Origin: Acidobacteriota bacterium
GTDB lineage: Bacteria; Acidobacteriota; Blastocatellia; Pyrinomonadales; Pyrinomonadaceae
Direction of reading: 5' to 3'
DNA: 64,000 nucleotides
NCBI GenBank assembly: GCA_020199775.1
Contig: JAIVJZ010000003.1
Location: 79,113-143,112 of the forward strand
The stretch's first letter is position 1, and each line of letters opens with the position of its first letter. The notes beneath the pieces are model-generated. The model worked only from the letters and a program-made list of their open reading frames with translations, was not told the DNA's origin and made no database searches. The position numbers and the translations under genes were made by a program. Positions 8,840-17,516 of this stretch are shown here, piece by piece.

Positions 8840-11800
8840 TTAAAAATCGAACTTGATCGCGAGTTGCAGTTCGCGCGGCGTCAGGAAAGCGCGCGGGAGG
8901 CCGTAGGCCGCCGCCGCCGCGGGCGACGTGAGCGTCAAGGTCTGCACGCCGTTGACTATCGCCGCCGTGCGCCCGGCGTAGAAGTTGGTGTTGACCGTCG
9001 CCACGTTGGCGCGGTTGAAGATGTTGAAGCCTTCGAGGATCAGGCGCAGGCGCATGCTCTCGCCGAAGGGGATGGTGCGCGTCAGGCGCGCGTCGAACTG
9101 GTAAGTGGCGGGCGTGTAAAACCCGTTGCGGCGCGTGCCGGGCACGCGGTCGTTGCGCGAGTTGCCGTCGCGGTTCAAGTCCGCGCCGACGGTCTGCGAG
9201 AAGGCGAAGCCCGATTGGAGTTGCATGATGCTCGACAACGTGTAGCCGCTGAGGAGCGCGCGCAGCACGCGGTTGTCGCTGCGCGTGAATTGGCCGAACT
9301 CGTAGACGGGGCTGAAGACGAAGCGGTGGCGCAGGTCGGAGTCGGCGGCGGCGTAGTCGTCTCTGATGTTGAGTTGGTTCTGGATGATCTTGGCGTCGTC
9401 GCCGCCGCCGGGCACGACGGCCGTCTGGTCGGGCTTGTCGTCCTTCGCCTTCGAGAAGGTGTAGGAGGCGAGGAACTGGAAGCCGCGCGTGAAACGACGC
9501 TGCGCCTGAAAGGCGAGGCCGTCGTAGCGCGAGTTGGCGTTGCTCTCGAAGAGGTTGATGCGGCCGTAAGCAGGGAACAAGCGATCCGGCGCGGTGGAGG
9601 TGAAACGCGCGTTTGCCGTCGCGCCCGTGCCGGGGAAACGCTCGACGGTGTGAGTCCGGCCGCTCGCGTCCGTGGCGGTCACGAGTTCGGGGGCGCGCAG
9701 GTTGATGTCGCGCGTGCGCGAGAGGTGGACGCCTTTGAAGAACAGGTAAGTGACGGAGACGCTCATGTTCTTCAACAGTTCGTGCTCGAAGGCGAGCCGC
9801 CCCTGCTGCACGTAGGGCTGCGCGTAGTCTTCCGCGAAGACGAAGATGTCGGGCGTCGGGCGCGTGCCGCCAGCGGACGGCGGCGCGTCGAAGGTGTTCG
9901 GGTAGACCAGACCGGCGGCGGCGATGGCGGCCGTGCCCGCGAAGTTGACGCCCGTGGTCTGGATGCCGTTGCCGGTGTGCGCCGTGCCGAGCATGATGGC
10001 GGTGGTGCGGCCGTAGAAGATGCCGTAGCCGCCGCGCACGACCGTCTTGCCGTCGCCGCCCACGTCGTAGGCGAACCCGGCGCGGGGCGCGAAGTTGTTC
10101 CCGTCGCGCGGCTGCGTGCCGGTGTCGAAGCCCGTGTCGCGCAGGAACTGTTCGTTGCGCAAAGGGGGCGCGGCGAGTTTCTGGTAGTCGTAACGCACGC
10201 CGAGATTGAACGTGAGTTTCGGCGTGGCGCGCCAGTCGTCCTGGAAGAAGACCGCGTAGTCGCGGCTGTTCGGATCGCTGGACGCGCCCGAAGTGCCGGG
10301 GAGCGCGAATCGTTGCTGGAAGGCGGAGGGGCAATTCGCGAGCGGCTGCCCCGCGGGCGTGCGCGCGGCCGCGCAGTTGGCGTTCGAGGCGAAGTCGGCG
10401 TAGGAGTTGAAGGTGTACTGCCCGGAGAAGAAGCCGGGGAAGAAATTGAAGATGTTGTCGTAGTTGATGTCGAGGCCCGCTTTGAAGTTGTGCTGGCCGC
10501 GCACGTAAGAGAGGTTGTTGATGAACTGCGCGCGCTTGATCGTCGTCTCGCGCGGGCTGAAGTTGTTGCGGCCGAGCAGGAGGAAACCGTTTCCGGTTTG
10601 AATCTGCGTTTCGGGCAACTCGCTGTTGGCCGTGCCCGGTTCGGCGTCGCGCGCGAACTGGAAGCGAAACTCGTTGACGACGGACGGGGTGATGGTCGAG
10701 GCGAGCGTGCCGGAGAAAGTAGTGGTGCGCGCGAGGCTGTCGCCGGAATGCTCTTCGGCGGCGAGCGCGCCCGTGAACTCGTTGTTGACGCCCGTGAAAT
10801 TCTGCCGGTTGAAACGCAAAGAGAGTTGGTTGCTCGAATTGACGAGGATGTCGCTCTTGACGAAGAACACGTCCTGATTGCGGCTGATCTGATAGGCGTT
10901 GAGGCGCGGGCGGATCAAGTTCTGGATGGCCGCCGACTGCGCGCCGAGGTTGGGCGGTTCGACGACGTTCGGCAGGTCTTGCCGCTGGCCGTCGTAAGTG
11001 CCGAAGAAGAAGGCGCGGTTGCGGACGATGGGGCCGCCGAGACGGAAGCCGAACTGGTTGATCTGTTGCGGCGGCCGCTTGTTGCGGTTGAGGCGACGGC
11101 CGAGGTCGAAGTCCACGCCCTGCTGCCCCTTGATGTTCGGCGCGTTGGCGTTCAAAGACTCGTCGCGGAAATACTCGAAGCCGCCGCCGTGGAAATCGTT
11201 CGTGCCCGACTTCGTGACGACGTTGATGACCGCGCCGCCCGCGCGCCCGAACTCCGCCGAGAAGCCGTTCTGGTTGACCTGAAACTCTTTGACGGACTCT
11301 TCCGAGAACTGGTAAGGCGGGCGCACGCCCGTGCGGCCGAACGCCTGACCGAAGAAGGTGTTGTTGTTGTCCGCGCCGTCAACCTGCAAGCTGTTCAAAG
11401 TTCCCTTCTGGCCGCCGACGGAGAGGTCGCCCTGTCTGGTCGGGTCGCGCACGACGCCGGGCGTGAGCGTGGCGAAGTCCAGATAGTTACGACCGCTGAC
11501 GGGCAGGTTTTCGATGTCGCGCTCGTTGACCGTGGTGGCGACCGAGGTGCGCGTCACTTCGACGACGGGCGCTTCGGCCGACACGTCGATGGTCGTCGTC
11601 GTCCCGCCGACGCCGAGGTTGATGTCGATGTTCGTCTGCCCGCCGACCGTGACGATGGCATTCTCCAGCGTCGCCGGTTGGAAGCCTCCCGCGCCCGCGG
11701 CGACGATTTTATACGTGCCGGGCGGCAGCAGGATGAGGCGGTAGTTGCCGTCCTCGTCGGAGGTGGCGGTCTTCTCGAAGCCGGTCTGTTGATTCGTCGC

Positions 11801-11965
11801 CGTCACGTTGACGCCGGGCACGGCCGCGCCGTTCGGGTCGAGCACGCGCCCTTCGATGTTGCCGGACGTGGCCTGCGACTGCGGGAAAGCCGCGGTCGTC
11901 GCGAGCGCGAGACACGCGCACAGCAAGAGCATTCGAGTAAGACCGGAGAGGGAGTTTTTGAGCAT
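8840..11965 (-). CDS. TonB-dependent receptor-like outer membrane protein with carboxypeptidase-regulatory domain
   Basis: Encodes 1041 residues with a signal peptide (LLLCACLALATTAAFP). A carboxypeptidase-regulatory-like beta-sandwich follows (residues about 35-110: GNIEGRVLDPNGAAVPGVNV). A plug domain comes next (VATTVNERDIENLPVSGRNYLDFATLTPG through NVVTKSGTNDFHGGGFEYFR), and the rest is a predicted beta-barrel ending in the aromatic-terminal LQLAIKFDF. This is the Oar-like receptor architecture that is abundant in Acidobacteria. It probably imports large or scarce substrates, or binds proteins, with TonB energy. The ligand is unknown. A good promoter lies upstream at 12099-12127, and the gene appears to be its own transcription unit. 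Confidence 0.9.
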   Translation of the reverse strand: MLKNSLSGLTRMLLLCACLALATTAAFPQSQATSGNIEGRVLDPNGAAVPGVNVTATNQQTGFEKTATSDEDGNYRLILLPPGTYKIVAAGAGGFQPATLENAIVTVGGQTNIDINLGVGGTTTTIDVSAEAPVVEVTRTSVATTVNERDIENLPVSGRNYLDFATLTPGVVRDPTRQGDLSVGGQKGTLNSLQVDGADNNNTFFGQAFGRTGVRPPYQFSEESVKEFQVNQNGFSAEFGRAGGAVINVVTKSGTNDFHGGGFEYFRDESLNANAPNIKGQQGVDFDLGRRLNRNKRPPQQINQFGFRLGGPIVRNRAFFFGTYDGQRQDLPNVVEPPNLGAQSAAIQNLIRPRLNAYQISRNQDVFFVKSDILVNSSNQLSLRFNRQNFTGVNNEFTGALAAEEHSGDSLARTTTFSGTLASTITPSVVNEFRFQFARDAEPGTANSELPETQIQTGNGFLLLGRNNFSPRETTIKRAQFINNLSYVRGQHNFKAGLDINYDNIFNFFPGFFSGQYTFNSYADFASNANCAAARTPAGQPLANCPSAFQQRFALPGTSGASSDPNSRDYAVFFQDDWRATPKLTFNLGVRYDYQKLAAPPLRNEQFLRDTGFDTGTQPRDGNNFAPRAGFAYDVGGDGKTVVRGGYGIFYGRTTAIMLGTAHTGNGIQTTGVNFAGTAAIAAAGLVYPNTFDAPPSAGGTRPTPDIFVFAEDYAQPYVQQGRLAFEHELLKNMSVSVTYLFFKGVHLSRTRDINLRAPELVTATDASGRTHTVERFPGTGATANARFTSTAPDRLFPAYGRINLFESNANSRYDGLAFQAQRRFTRGFQFLASYTFSKAKDDKPDQTAVVPGGGDDAKIIQNQLNIRDDYAAADSDLRHRFVFSPVYEFGQFTRSDNRVLRALLSGYTLSSIMQLQSGFAFSQTVGADLNRDGNSRNDRVPGTRRNGFYTPATYQFDARLTRTIPFGESMRLRLILEGFNIFNRANVATVNTNFYAGRTAAIVNGVQTLTLTSPAAAAAYGLPRAFLTPRELQLAIKFDF

Positions 11966-12098
11966 GATGTCCTTTCGACCGTGAACCGGTGACAGCGGGT
12001 GTTATGCGAGATGCCCTGAAGGTGGGCGTCGGCCGGGCGTAAACTGTTGACTTGAATTTATTCCAGGACTCGAACCCCTGTGGCTCGTCGGAAGCGAG

Positions 12099-12127
12099 AT
12101 ATTAATTGAGGCGCGAGAGACGGTCAA
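12099..12127 (-). promoter_or_regulatory. Sigma-70-type promoter for the TonB-dependent receptor
   Basis: Read on the minus strand, TTGACC (12127-12122) is followed after 17 bases by TAATAT (12104-12099). That is a 5/6 and 4/6 match to the consensus boxes, placed about 135 bases before the start codon and after the glycosyltransferase terminator. Confidence 0.55.
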
Positions 12128-12146
12128 GGAAACTTGCCGTGAATGA

Positions 12147-12183
12147 AAAACTGTCGGGGGCAGGGCTAATCCCTACCCCGACA
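12147..12183 (-). terminator. Intrinsic terminator of the glycosyltransferase gene
   Basis: The stem TGTCGGGGTAGGG pairs with CCCTGCCCCCGACA (one bulge) across a 5-base loop. On the minus strand it is followed by five T residues, and it lies 20 bases after the stop at 12204. Confidence 0.8.
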
Positions 12184-12203
12184 AATTTATTTTCAGGCTA
12201 TCG

Positions 12204-13856
12204 TTAAGCGCGCCGCCCGAGCGCGAGCGGACGCCACCACGACTGGATGCGTTTGCCGTTCGCCGTCTGGAGGAGGCTCATCAGGCCGATGTAGCCGTAG
12301 CCGAAGAAGAAGAGGAAGATGAACGGGAGTGTCCCCCACATGCGCATGTGTACGGCGTACCACAAGGCGCAGAAGAAGTAGGCGGCGAAGCCGAGTTCCA
12401 GGAGCGGCAGCAGGCCGCGCTTGCGCTTGTACTTCTTCGCCTTCCACGTCTCGTCCGTCGATTTCTCCACCTGATACTTCGGCGTCCGCACAAACTCCGT
12501 CTGCACGCCCATCAACGCTTCGATGACGGCGCGCGCGTTCGAGAAGGCCAGCCCGATGCCGACGGCCATCACGAGCGGCAGGTGAAGGAGGCGACGGCCG
12601 CGCCCCGCCTCTTTGTCCAGATACCAGATCGCGGAGCCGTAGAAGAGGATGACCGAGACGGTCGAGAAGAACAGCAGCGGCACGTCGAAGGCCATCAGGT
12701 GGTAGAAGCCCTGATTGTAACGGACGAGCAGGAGCGGGAATTGCAAAAAGCTCGCCACGATCATCAGCGGGTAACTGATGTTGCCCGTCAGGCGAAAGAA
12801 CATCTCAAGCCGCACGCGCAAAGGAAGATTCGCGCGCCAGATGCGCGGGTAGAGTTTGATGCCGACCTGCATCACGCCCTTCGCCCAGCGACGTTGCTGC
12901 GCCTTGAAGGCGTTGATCTCGACCGGGATTTCCGAAGGCGCGTCTTCGTCCAAGAGATAAATGAACCGCCAGCCCATCAACTGCGCGCGGAAACTCAAGT
13001 CCGTGTCTTCCGTCAGCGTGTCGTGCTGCCAACCGCCGGAGAGTTCAATCGCGCGGCGACGCCAGATGCCCGCCGTGCCGTTGAAGTTGAAGAAGCCGCC
13101 CGTGCGATTCCTGACCGTCTGCTCGATGACGAAGTGGCCGTCGAGCATGATGGTTTGCAGGCGCGTCAGCAGGTTGTACGCGCCGTTGATGTGCGACCAG
13201 CGCATCTGCGCGCAGCCGACGAGCGGGTCGGTGAAGTAATCGACGAGTTTGCGCAGGCAGTCGGGCTTGGGCACGAAGTCCGCGTCGAAGATGGCGAGCA
13301 GTTCGCCTTTGGCGGTCTGCGTGCCGTTGGCGAGCGCGCCCGCTTTGAAGCCGGTGCGGTCGCTGCGGTGGATGTAATGGATGTCGAAACCTTCGGCGCG
13401 ATAATGCTCGACGGTGCGGCGCGCGAGCGCGACCGTCTCGTCGGTCGAATCGTCGAGCACCTGTATCTCCATCCGGTCGCGCGGGTAGTCGAACTGCGTG
13501 ACGGCGCGCAAGAGTCGCTCGACGACGTACACCTCGTTAAAGAGCGGGAGTTGCACGGTGATGACCGGCAAGTCGGCTTCGGCGAAGCGCGCCTTCGGGG
13601 CGGGTCGGATGTGGCGGTAACGCCAGAAGTCCGCGACCTGCTTGATGCGGTACGCGCCGTAGACGGCGAGCACGCCGAGAATCGAGAAATAGAGGATGAG
13701 CACCGTCCAGTCGAAGGCGTCGAGTTCGTAGAGCACGCTGATGTTCGACTGCGTGCGCCAGTGCCACGCCCGGACAAAGTCTTCGTCGAGTTTGTCATAC
13801 TCGCGCCACAACTCTTCCGCTGTCTTCGATACAGTCTGGATTAAAAAAAGGGACAT
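12204..13856 (-). CDS. Processive family 2 glycosyltransferase (CesA/CslA-like) in the membrane
   Basis: Encodes 550 residues. One membrane helix near residues 50-68 precedes a GT-A catalytic domain, and four or more helices follow after residue ~340. The processive-polymerase signature is complete: VLDDSTDET, FDADFVPKPD, the TED in DTLTEDTDLSFR, and QQRRWAKG. These bind the nucleotide sugar and the growing chain in cellulose-synthase-like enzymes. Similarity in wording is closest to CslA/glucomannan-type and 'glycosyl transferase family 2' proteins of Acidobacteria. The polymer is not predictable. No bcsB-like or PilZ partner lies beside it. The ATG at 13856 lacks a strong ribosome site, so a later start is possible. 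Confidence 0.88.
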   Translation of the reverse strand: MSLFLIQTVSKTAEELWREYDKLDEDFVRAWHWRTQSNISVLYELDAFDWTVLILYFSILGVLAVYGAYRIKQVADFWRYRHIRPAPKARFAEADLPVITVQLPLFNEVYVVERLLRAVTQFDYPRDRMEIQVLDDSTDETVALARRTVEHYRAEGFDIHYIHRSDRTGFKAGALANGTQTAKGELLAIFDADFVPKPDCLRKLVDYFTDPLVGCAQMRWSHINGAYNLLTRLQTIMLDGHFVIEQTVRNRTGGFFNFNGTAGIWRRRAIELSGGWQHDTLTEDTDLSFRAQLMGWRFIYLLDEDAPSEIPVEINAFKAQQRRWAKGVMQVGIKLYPRIWRANLPLRVRLEMFFRLTGNISYPLMIVASFLQFPLLLVRYNQGFYHLMAFDVPLLFFSTVSVILFYGSAIWYLDKEAGRGRRLLHLPLVMAVGIGLAFSNARAVIEALMGVQTEFVRTPKYQVEKSTDETWKAKKYKRKRGLLPLLELGFAAYFFCALWYAVHMRMWGTLPFIFLFFFGYGYIGLMSLLQTANGKRIQSWWRPLALGRRA

Positions 13857-14152
13857 CTCGGTATTTCTCGCTCAAGGGGAAACTAAACAACCGGCGGCAG
13901 GGCGAGATGCAAACGCCGCGCTCACAACAGCCTGCGCGCCGCGCGCATCCTCCACACAAAACGAGCAGCGCCTTTGCCGGACGCTGCCCCGTTAATCGCG
14001 CACATTGTAACCGAACGGGCGTGCTCTCACAAATCAACAAAGAGTCATCCGCGCGCTCAAGCGAGAGATGGCTTCCGCTTCACCCTGGCATCCCTCAACG
14101 CTGACTCGTGCTGCTGCAAGCGCGCGGCGCAGGCCGGAGGCGTCAGGTCGCC

Positions 14153-14629
14153 TTAAGAGTTCTGGCGGTGCTCGAAGAAGCGCACACCCAGCAGGCCGCC
14201 GAGCGTGGCGAAGGTAATCGAGAGAGCGCTTCTGACCAGCGAAGTGATGACGATGTTCGGAAGTTTTTGGGCGAATGCTTGAGACTGCGCCGCTTTCAAC
14301 TGTTGACTCAACTCTTCGGCCTGCCGCAGGCTGAAACGTTCCATCATCTTGACCAGCAGTTGATCGAAGGACTCGCCGAAGATGAATCCGAAGGTCAGGC
14401 CGACGGTCAAAGCGACAATTGTGCCGATAAGGCCGGCAAGCGCCCCCAACTGCACGCCCTCGCCCATCAACACCGGCTCCCGAGAGCGGCGGATATACAG
14501 ATAAGACGCCAGCATTCCACTGGCTATCCAGATGAAGCAACAAAGGCCGGCGAAACTGATCGGGGGGATTGCAGAGAGCAACCCGAACGTCACGCCGCCG
14601 ATCAGGGCAGCGCGCATCTTGTCACTCAT
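14153..14629 (-). CDS. Small membrane protein, paralog of the next gene
   Basis: Encodes 158 residues with about four membrane helices (two near the N-terminus, one around residue 65-85, one near the C-terminus). A predicted amphipathic, Gln-rich region of about 35 residues sits between helices 3 and 4. It shares a pattern with the protein at 14778-15368: a GG-rich first helix, a cysteine pair, then SYLYIRRS against VYLYNKNS, and a LGALAGLIG-like third helix. I do not recognise a named family; DUF-type four-helix proteins are common in Acidobacteria. Function unknown. Confidence 0.65.
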   Translation of the reverse strand: MSDKMRAALIGGVTFGLLSAIPPISFAGLCCFIWIASGMLASYLYIRRSREPVLMGEGVQLGALAGLIGTIVALTVGLTFGFIFGESFDQLLVKMMERFSLRQAEELSQQLKAAQSQAFAQKLPNIVITSLVRSALSITFATLGGLLGVRFFEHRQNS

Positions 14630-14674
14630 ATATTTGAATTCTACGAAAAGGACTAAAGCGAGAACACGGACAGG

Positions 14675-14725
14675 AGGACGGCGAGCGTGACGTTCGTCTT
14701 GAAACGATCATCGCGCTCACCGTCC
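14675..14725 (-). terminator. Possible hairpin terminator
   Basis: GGACGG-CGAGCG pairs imperfectly with CGCTC-ACCGTCC across a 27-base interior, about 50 bases past the stop of the gene at 14778. No strong T-tract is present. Confidence 0.35.
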
Positions 14726-14777
14726 CGCTCAAGCACGGGCGTGAAGTTTTAACACGACGCGCCGGGGTCGCCCCTTA

Positions 14778-15368
14778 TTAGCTGCCCGTCCCGTAAGTGC
14801 CGCCGCCGCCGCCGCTGTAACCGCCGCCCGCCGGGGGTTGCGTGCCGCCGCCGCCGCCGCCGTAGTTGGCCGGGGGAGGCGGGGGAGGCATGGTCGAACC
14901 GCCGCCACCGACGCCGCCGGTGCCCTTCTTCCCGAAGATGGCCGCGCCGATCAGGCCGCCGATGGTCGAGAGAATGGTAAAGATGATGGCGCCGATTATT
15001 CCCATCACGAAGAAGAGCGCGAAGCCCGTCAGGGATTCCGGCAGGTTCACGCCCTGATCGCGCAGTTGGGCAAACTGCGCGGTCATCACGGCCGAGTTCA
15101 CGAAATACGAGAGCGGCGTGCCGATGATAAGGTTCAACAACCCGCAGGCCACACCGGCAATCGCGCCGAGCATTGCGCCGTCTTTGGGGTCTACCGTGGC
15201 GTGTGAATTTTTGTTGTAGAGGTAAACGGCCAGAACGCCGGCGGCGATGGGCAGCAGACAGTTGCAGCAGCCCACGCCGGGTATGAACGAGCCGACCAGG
15301 CCCAACAGGATAATCACAGCACCAACGGCCAGTCCGGCCATTATCGCTGCTTTTGTTTTGTCATTCAT
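14778..15368 (-). CDS. Small membrane protein with Gly/Pro-rich C-terminal tail
   Basis: Encodes 196 residues. Four predicted helices fill residues 1-145, with GVGCCNC in the first loop and IGAIIFTILSTIGGLIGAAIFG as the last helix. A low-complexity tail of about 50 residues rich in Gly, Pro and Tyr follows, with PPPPPPANYGGGGGG near its middle. The core is paralogous to the protein at 14153-14629, so the pair probably arose by duplication. The tail looks disordered and could be cytoplasmic. No function is known to me. Confidence 0.65.
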   Translation of the reverse strand: MNDKTKAAIMAGLAVGAVIILLGLVGSFIPGVGCCNCLLPIAAGVLAVYLYNKNSHATVDPKDGAMLGAIAGVACGLLNLIIGTPLSYFVNSAVMTAQFAQLRDQGVNLPESLTGFALFFVMGIIGAIIFTILSTIGGLIGAAIFGKKGTGGVGGGGSTMPPPPPPANYGGGGGGTQPPAGGGYSGGGGGTYGTGS

Positions 15369-15551
15369 GTCTTTGAAACACCTTCGCGGAGAGATTGGGG
15401 TAAAACTTGGGATCGAGCCTGCCAGTCTGCGGCGCGGCCGACGACTGACGGGAAAATGCCTTGCGCGACGAAGTTATAAAATTTCCCCGAGCGTTTGAGA
15501 AAGACCGGGCTGGACAAAAAAGACTCGCGGGTTAGAAAACCTTCCGAGTGT

Positions 15552-16118
15552 TTACGTCGTCAACTCGCTTTTGTTCAAAGCCGCGCGCGACCGCGCGCGA
15601 CCGTCGCGGCCTTGCCGTGCGATTTCGACCGCGCCGGGCACGACGTAAAAGGCCGCCCACGCGCCGAGCCATGCGCCCGTCAGAAAGCGCGACGAGTGCG
15701 TGTTCGCCCACACGCCCGTGATGCCGAGCGTGAAATCAAAGGCCGTCGGCAGCAGCGCGAGGATGAGCCATTCGCGGCGCGGCGTCCCCGTCCGTTGCAG
15801 GCGGCGCGAGAGCGGATAGAGCGACACCGCCACGGCGAAGCCCGCGTAGATGCCGAAGCAACGCGCGCACACCCCCAGCGGATGCCCCGCCACCCAGAAG
15901 GCGCGTTCCGGCATCTGGTGACACACGGTTTTCAACCCCTGATAAATCACGAACGCCGTCGCCTCGTGCCCGCCCGACGACAGGAGCGGCGCGCCCGCGA
16001 TCAATCCCAGCCACGCCAGCGCGGCCGCGGCCACACACGCCCACGCCGCCCAAGCCCCCCGTGCGGAGAACTCCCTCGGCGCGAACGGCGAAACGTAGTC
16101 GGCGGGTGAAGCAGGCAT
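15552..16118 (-). CDS. DUF2085 family membrane protein
   Basis: Encodes 188 residues with about five predicted helices. The conserved DUF2085 signature is plain: VCHQMPERAFWVAGHPLGVCARCFGIYAGF, read in two parts as C-H-Q-x-P-x-R-x-F and C-A-R-C-x-G-I-Y-x-G. The Cys and His residues suggest a metal or redox site at the membrane, but the family has no established function. Palindrome P3 lies between the glpX stop and this gene's start side, so it follows glpX in the reading direction. Confidence 0.8.
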   Translation of the reverse strand: MPASPADYVSPFAPREFSARGAWAAWACVAAAALAWLGLIAGAPLLSSGGHEATAFVIYQGLKTVCHQMPERAFWVAGHPLGVCARCFGIYAGFAVAVSLYPLSRRLQRTGTPRREWLILALLPTAFDFTLGITGVWANTHSSRFLTGAWLGAWAAFYVVPGAVEIARQGRDGRARSRAALNKSELTT

Positions 16119-16130
16119 AGTTTGGGAAAC

Positions 16131-16220
16131 GATGAACGCGGAACGATGAAGGAGGAACGCGGAACGATGAACTGTAAAGATATGTTGCTTTTACTTCATC
16201 GTTCCGCGTTCATCGTTCAT
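16131..16220. repeat. Heptamer palindrome P3
   Basis: The left side contains two GATGAACGCGGAACGATGAA-type blocks in tandem (from 16131). The right arm (about 16188-16220) carries the complement, with CTTTTACTTCATCG. The first left block (16131-16151) is a perfect 21-base match to the right arm. It starts two bases past the glpX stop and runs to the start region of the DUF2085 gene. Confidence 0.9.
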
Positions 16221-16222
16221 CC

Positions 16223-17281
16223 TTAGAATCTAATGACCGTGTCGGGACCGCCCTCGACGTGGACGGTATCGACGAAGCGGATATGGCGCGACTCGGTGGT
16301 CATCACGAGCGAGTGCGTGCGTTTGCCCGCGCCGAAGAAGCGGACGCCGCGCAGGAGCGCGCCGTCGGTGACGCCCGTGGCGGCGAAGATGATCTTTTTG
16401 CCGGGCGCGAGGTCGTCCGTGCTGTAAACTTTGTTCGGGTCGTCGATCCCCATCTCCTTCAGGCGGCTGACGACCTCCTCCTGCGGCGGCACTTTGTTCT
16501 TGTCCACGTCCAGCCGCTCCGGGTCAAACACCAGACGCGCCTGTATCTCGCCGTTCAGACACTTCATCGCGGCGGCCGTAATCACCCCTTCGGGCGCGCC
16601 GCCGATGCCCATCAGCGCGTGGATGTTCGTGCCCGCGACGGCGGCCGAGATGCCCGCCGAGAGGTCGCCGTCGGAGATGAGACGGATGCGCGCGCCCGCG
16701 TCGCGCACTTCCTGAATCAGTTTGCGGTGGCGCGTGCGGTCGAGCACGATGACGGTCAGGTCGTTCACCTCGCGCCCTAAGCCTTTGGCAATCGCGGCGA
16801 GGTTATTCGTGACCGAGGCGTTGATGTCGATGAGGCCGCGCGACGAAGGGCCGACGACGATCTTGTCCATGTAGATGTCGGGGGCGTTGAGGAGCCCGCC
16901 GCGTTCTGAGGCGGCGAGCACGGCGATGGCGTTGTTTGCGCCGAGCGCGCAGAGGTTCGTGCCTTCGAGCGGATCGACGGCGATGTCGACTTCGGGGTAA
17001 ATCTCGTCGCACGGTTCGCCCTTCTCGCGGGCGGCGCGTACGCCCTCGCCGACCTCTTCGCCGATGTAGAGCATCGGGGCTTCGTCGCGCTCGCCCTCGC
17101 CGATCACGATCCGGCCGAGCATCGGCACGGTGTCCATCACCGTGCGCATCGCCTCGACCGCGACGTGATCGGAATACTTGCGGTCGCCCTGTCCCATCGT
17201 CTTCGCGGCCTCGATGGCCGCCGCCTCGCAGACGCGCAGGAAGTCTAACGACAGGTGCTCGGTCTGTATCTCATAGCCCAT
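16223..17281 (-). CDS. glpX: Class II fructose-1,6-bisphosphatase GlpX
   Basis: Encodes 352 residues. The ATG at 17281 is chosen for the GGGAGAC ribosome site upstream; the frame stays open further but without family similarity. It hydrolyses fructose 1,6-bisphosphate to fructose 6-phosphate in gluconeogenesis (and may also act on sedoheptulose bisphosphate). Motifs of the lithium-sensitive phosphatase fold are [17 protein letters not shown] (metal-binding acids) and [15 protein letters not shown] (the D-P-L-E-G-T signature), with [17 protein letters not shown] further on. Length is typical of the family (about 320-350). The stop lies directly at the edge of palindrome P3. Confidence 0.95.
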   Translation of the reverse strand: MGYEIQTEHLSLDFLRVCEAAAIEAAKTMGQGDRKYSDHVAVEAMRTVMDTVPMLGRIVIGEGERDEAPMLYIGEEVGEGVRAAREKGEPCDEIYPEVDIAVDPLEGTNLCALGANNAIAVLAASERGGLLNAPDIYMDKIVVGPSSRGLIDINASVTNNLAAIAKGLGREVNDLTVIVLDRTRHRKLIQEVRDAGARIRLISDGDLSAGISAAVAGTNIHALMGIGGAPEGVITAAAMKCLNGEIQARLVFDPERLDVDKNKVPPQEEVVSRLKEMGIDDPNKVYSTDDLAPGKKIIFAATGVTDGALLRGVRFFGAGKRTHSLVMTTESRHIRFVDTVHVEGGPDTVIRF

Positions 17282-17450
17282 GCCCTTTTTTTGTCTCCCG
17301 GTCTTAAATGATATTTGCGGCGAGCCGGTGAAAGCGTTGCGTGCCGCCCGCGCCCCTTCGGAAATGCGCCGCCATACTAACAGAGAGGGCGCAGAATTTA
17401 TAGACTCTTGTGCCGGCGGGAAACGGCCACGCGGCGAGAAATGGAAGGCG

Positions 17451-17479
17451 GGGCTTGCGATCAACTTGATCGCAAGCCC
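17451..17479 (-). terminator. Hairpin downstream of acyl-CoA dehydrogenase
   Basis: A perfect 14-base stem (GGGCTTGCGATCAA with its complement) with a one-base centre, about 40 bases past the stop at 17517. It lacks a following T-tract, so it may act on RNA stability or as a factor-assisted terminator. Confidence 0.5.
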
Positions 17480-17516
17480 ACATTCGGATGTTTGGTTCAA
17501 GCGTTTCTTTATTTCG

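Noticed and set aside
8795-11992. Long open frame on the plus strand opposite the TonB-dependent receptor
   Set aside because: GC-rich codon use on the minus strand leaves the opposite frame open. The product is Arg/Val/Glu-rich with no domain, and the receptor on the other strand is unambiguous.
12061-12095. tRNA-like T-arm on the minus strand (GGTTCGAGTCC)
   Set aside because: The T-loop wording is right, but no acceptor stem pairs around it, and no D-arm or anticodon arm can be placed; the flanking AT-rich DNA fits a promoter instead.
17282-17500. N-terminal extension of GlpX to 17500
   Set aside because: No family similarity before the Met at 17281, a good ribosome site directly precedes that Met, and the extension crosses the hairpin at 17451-17479.
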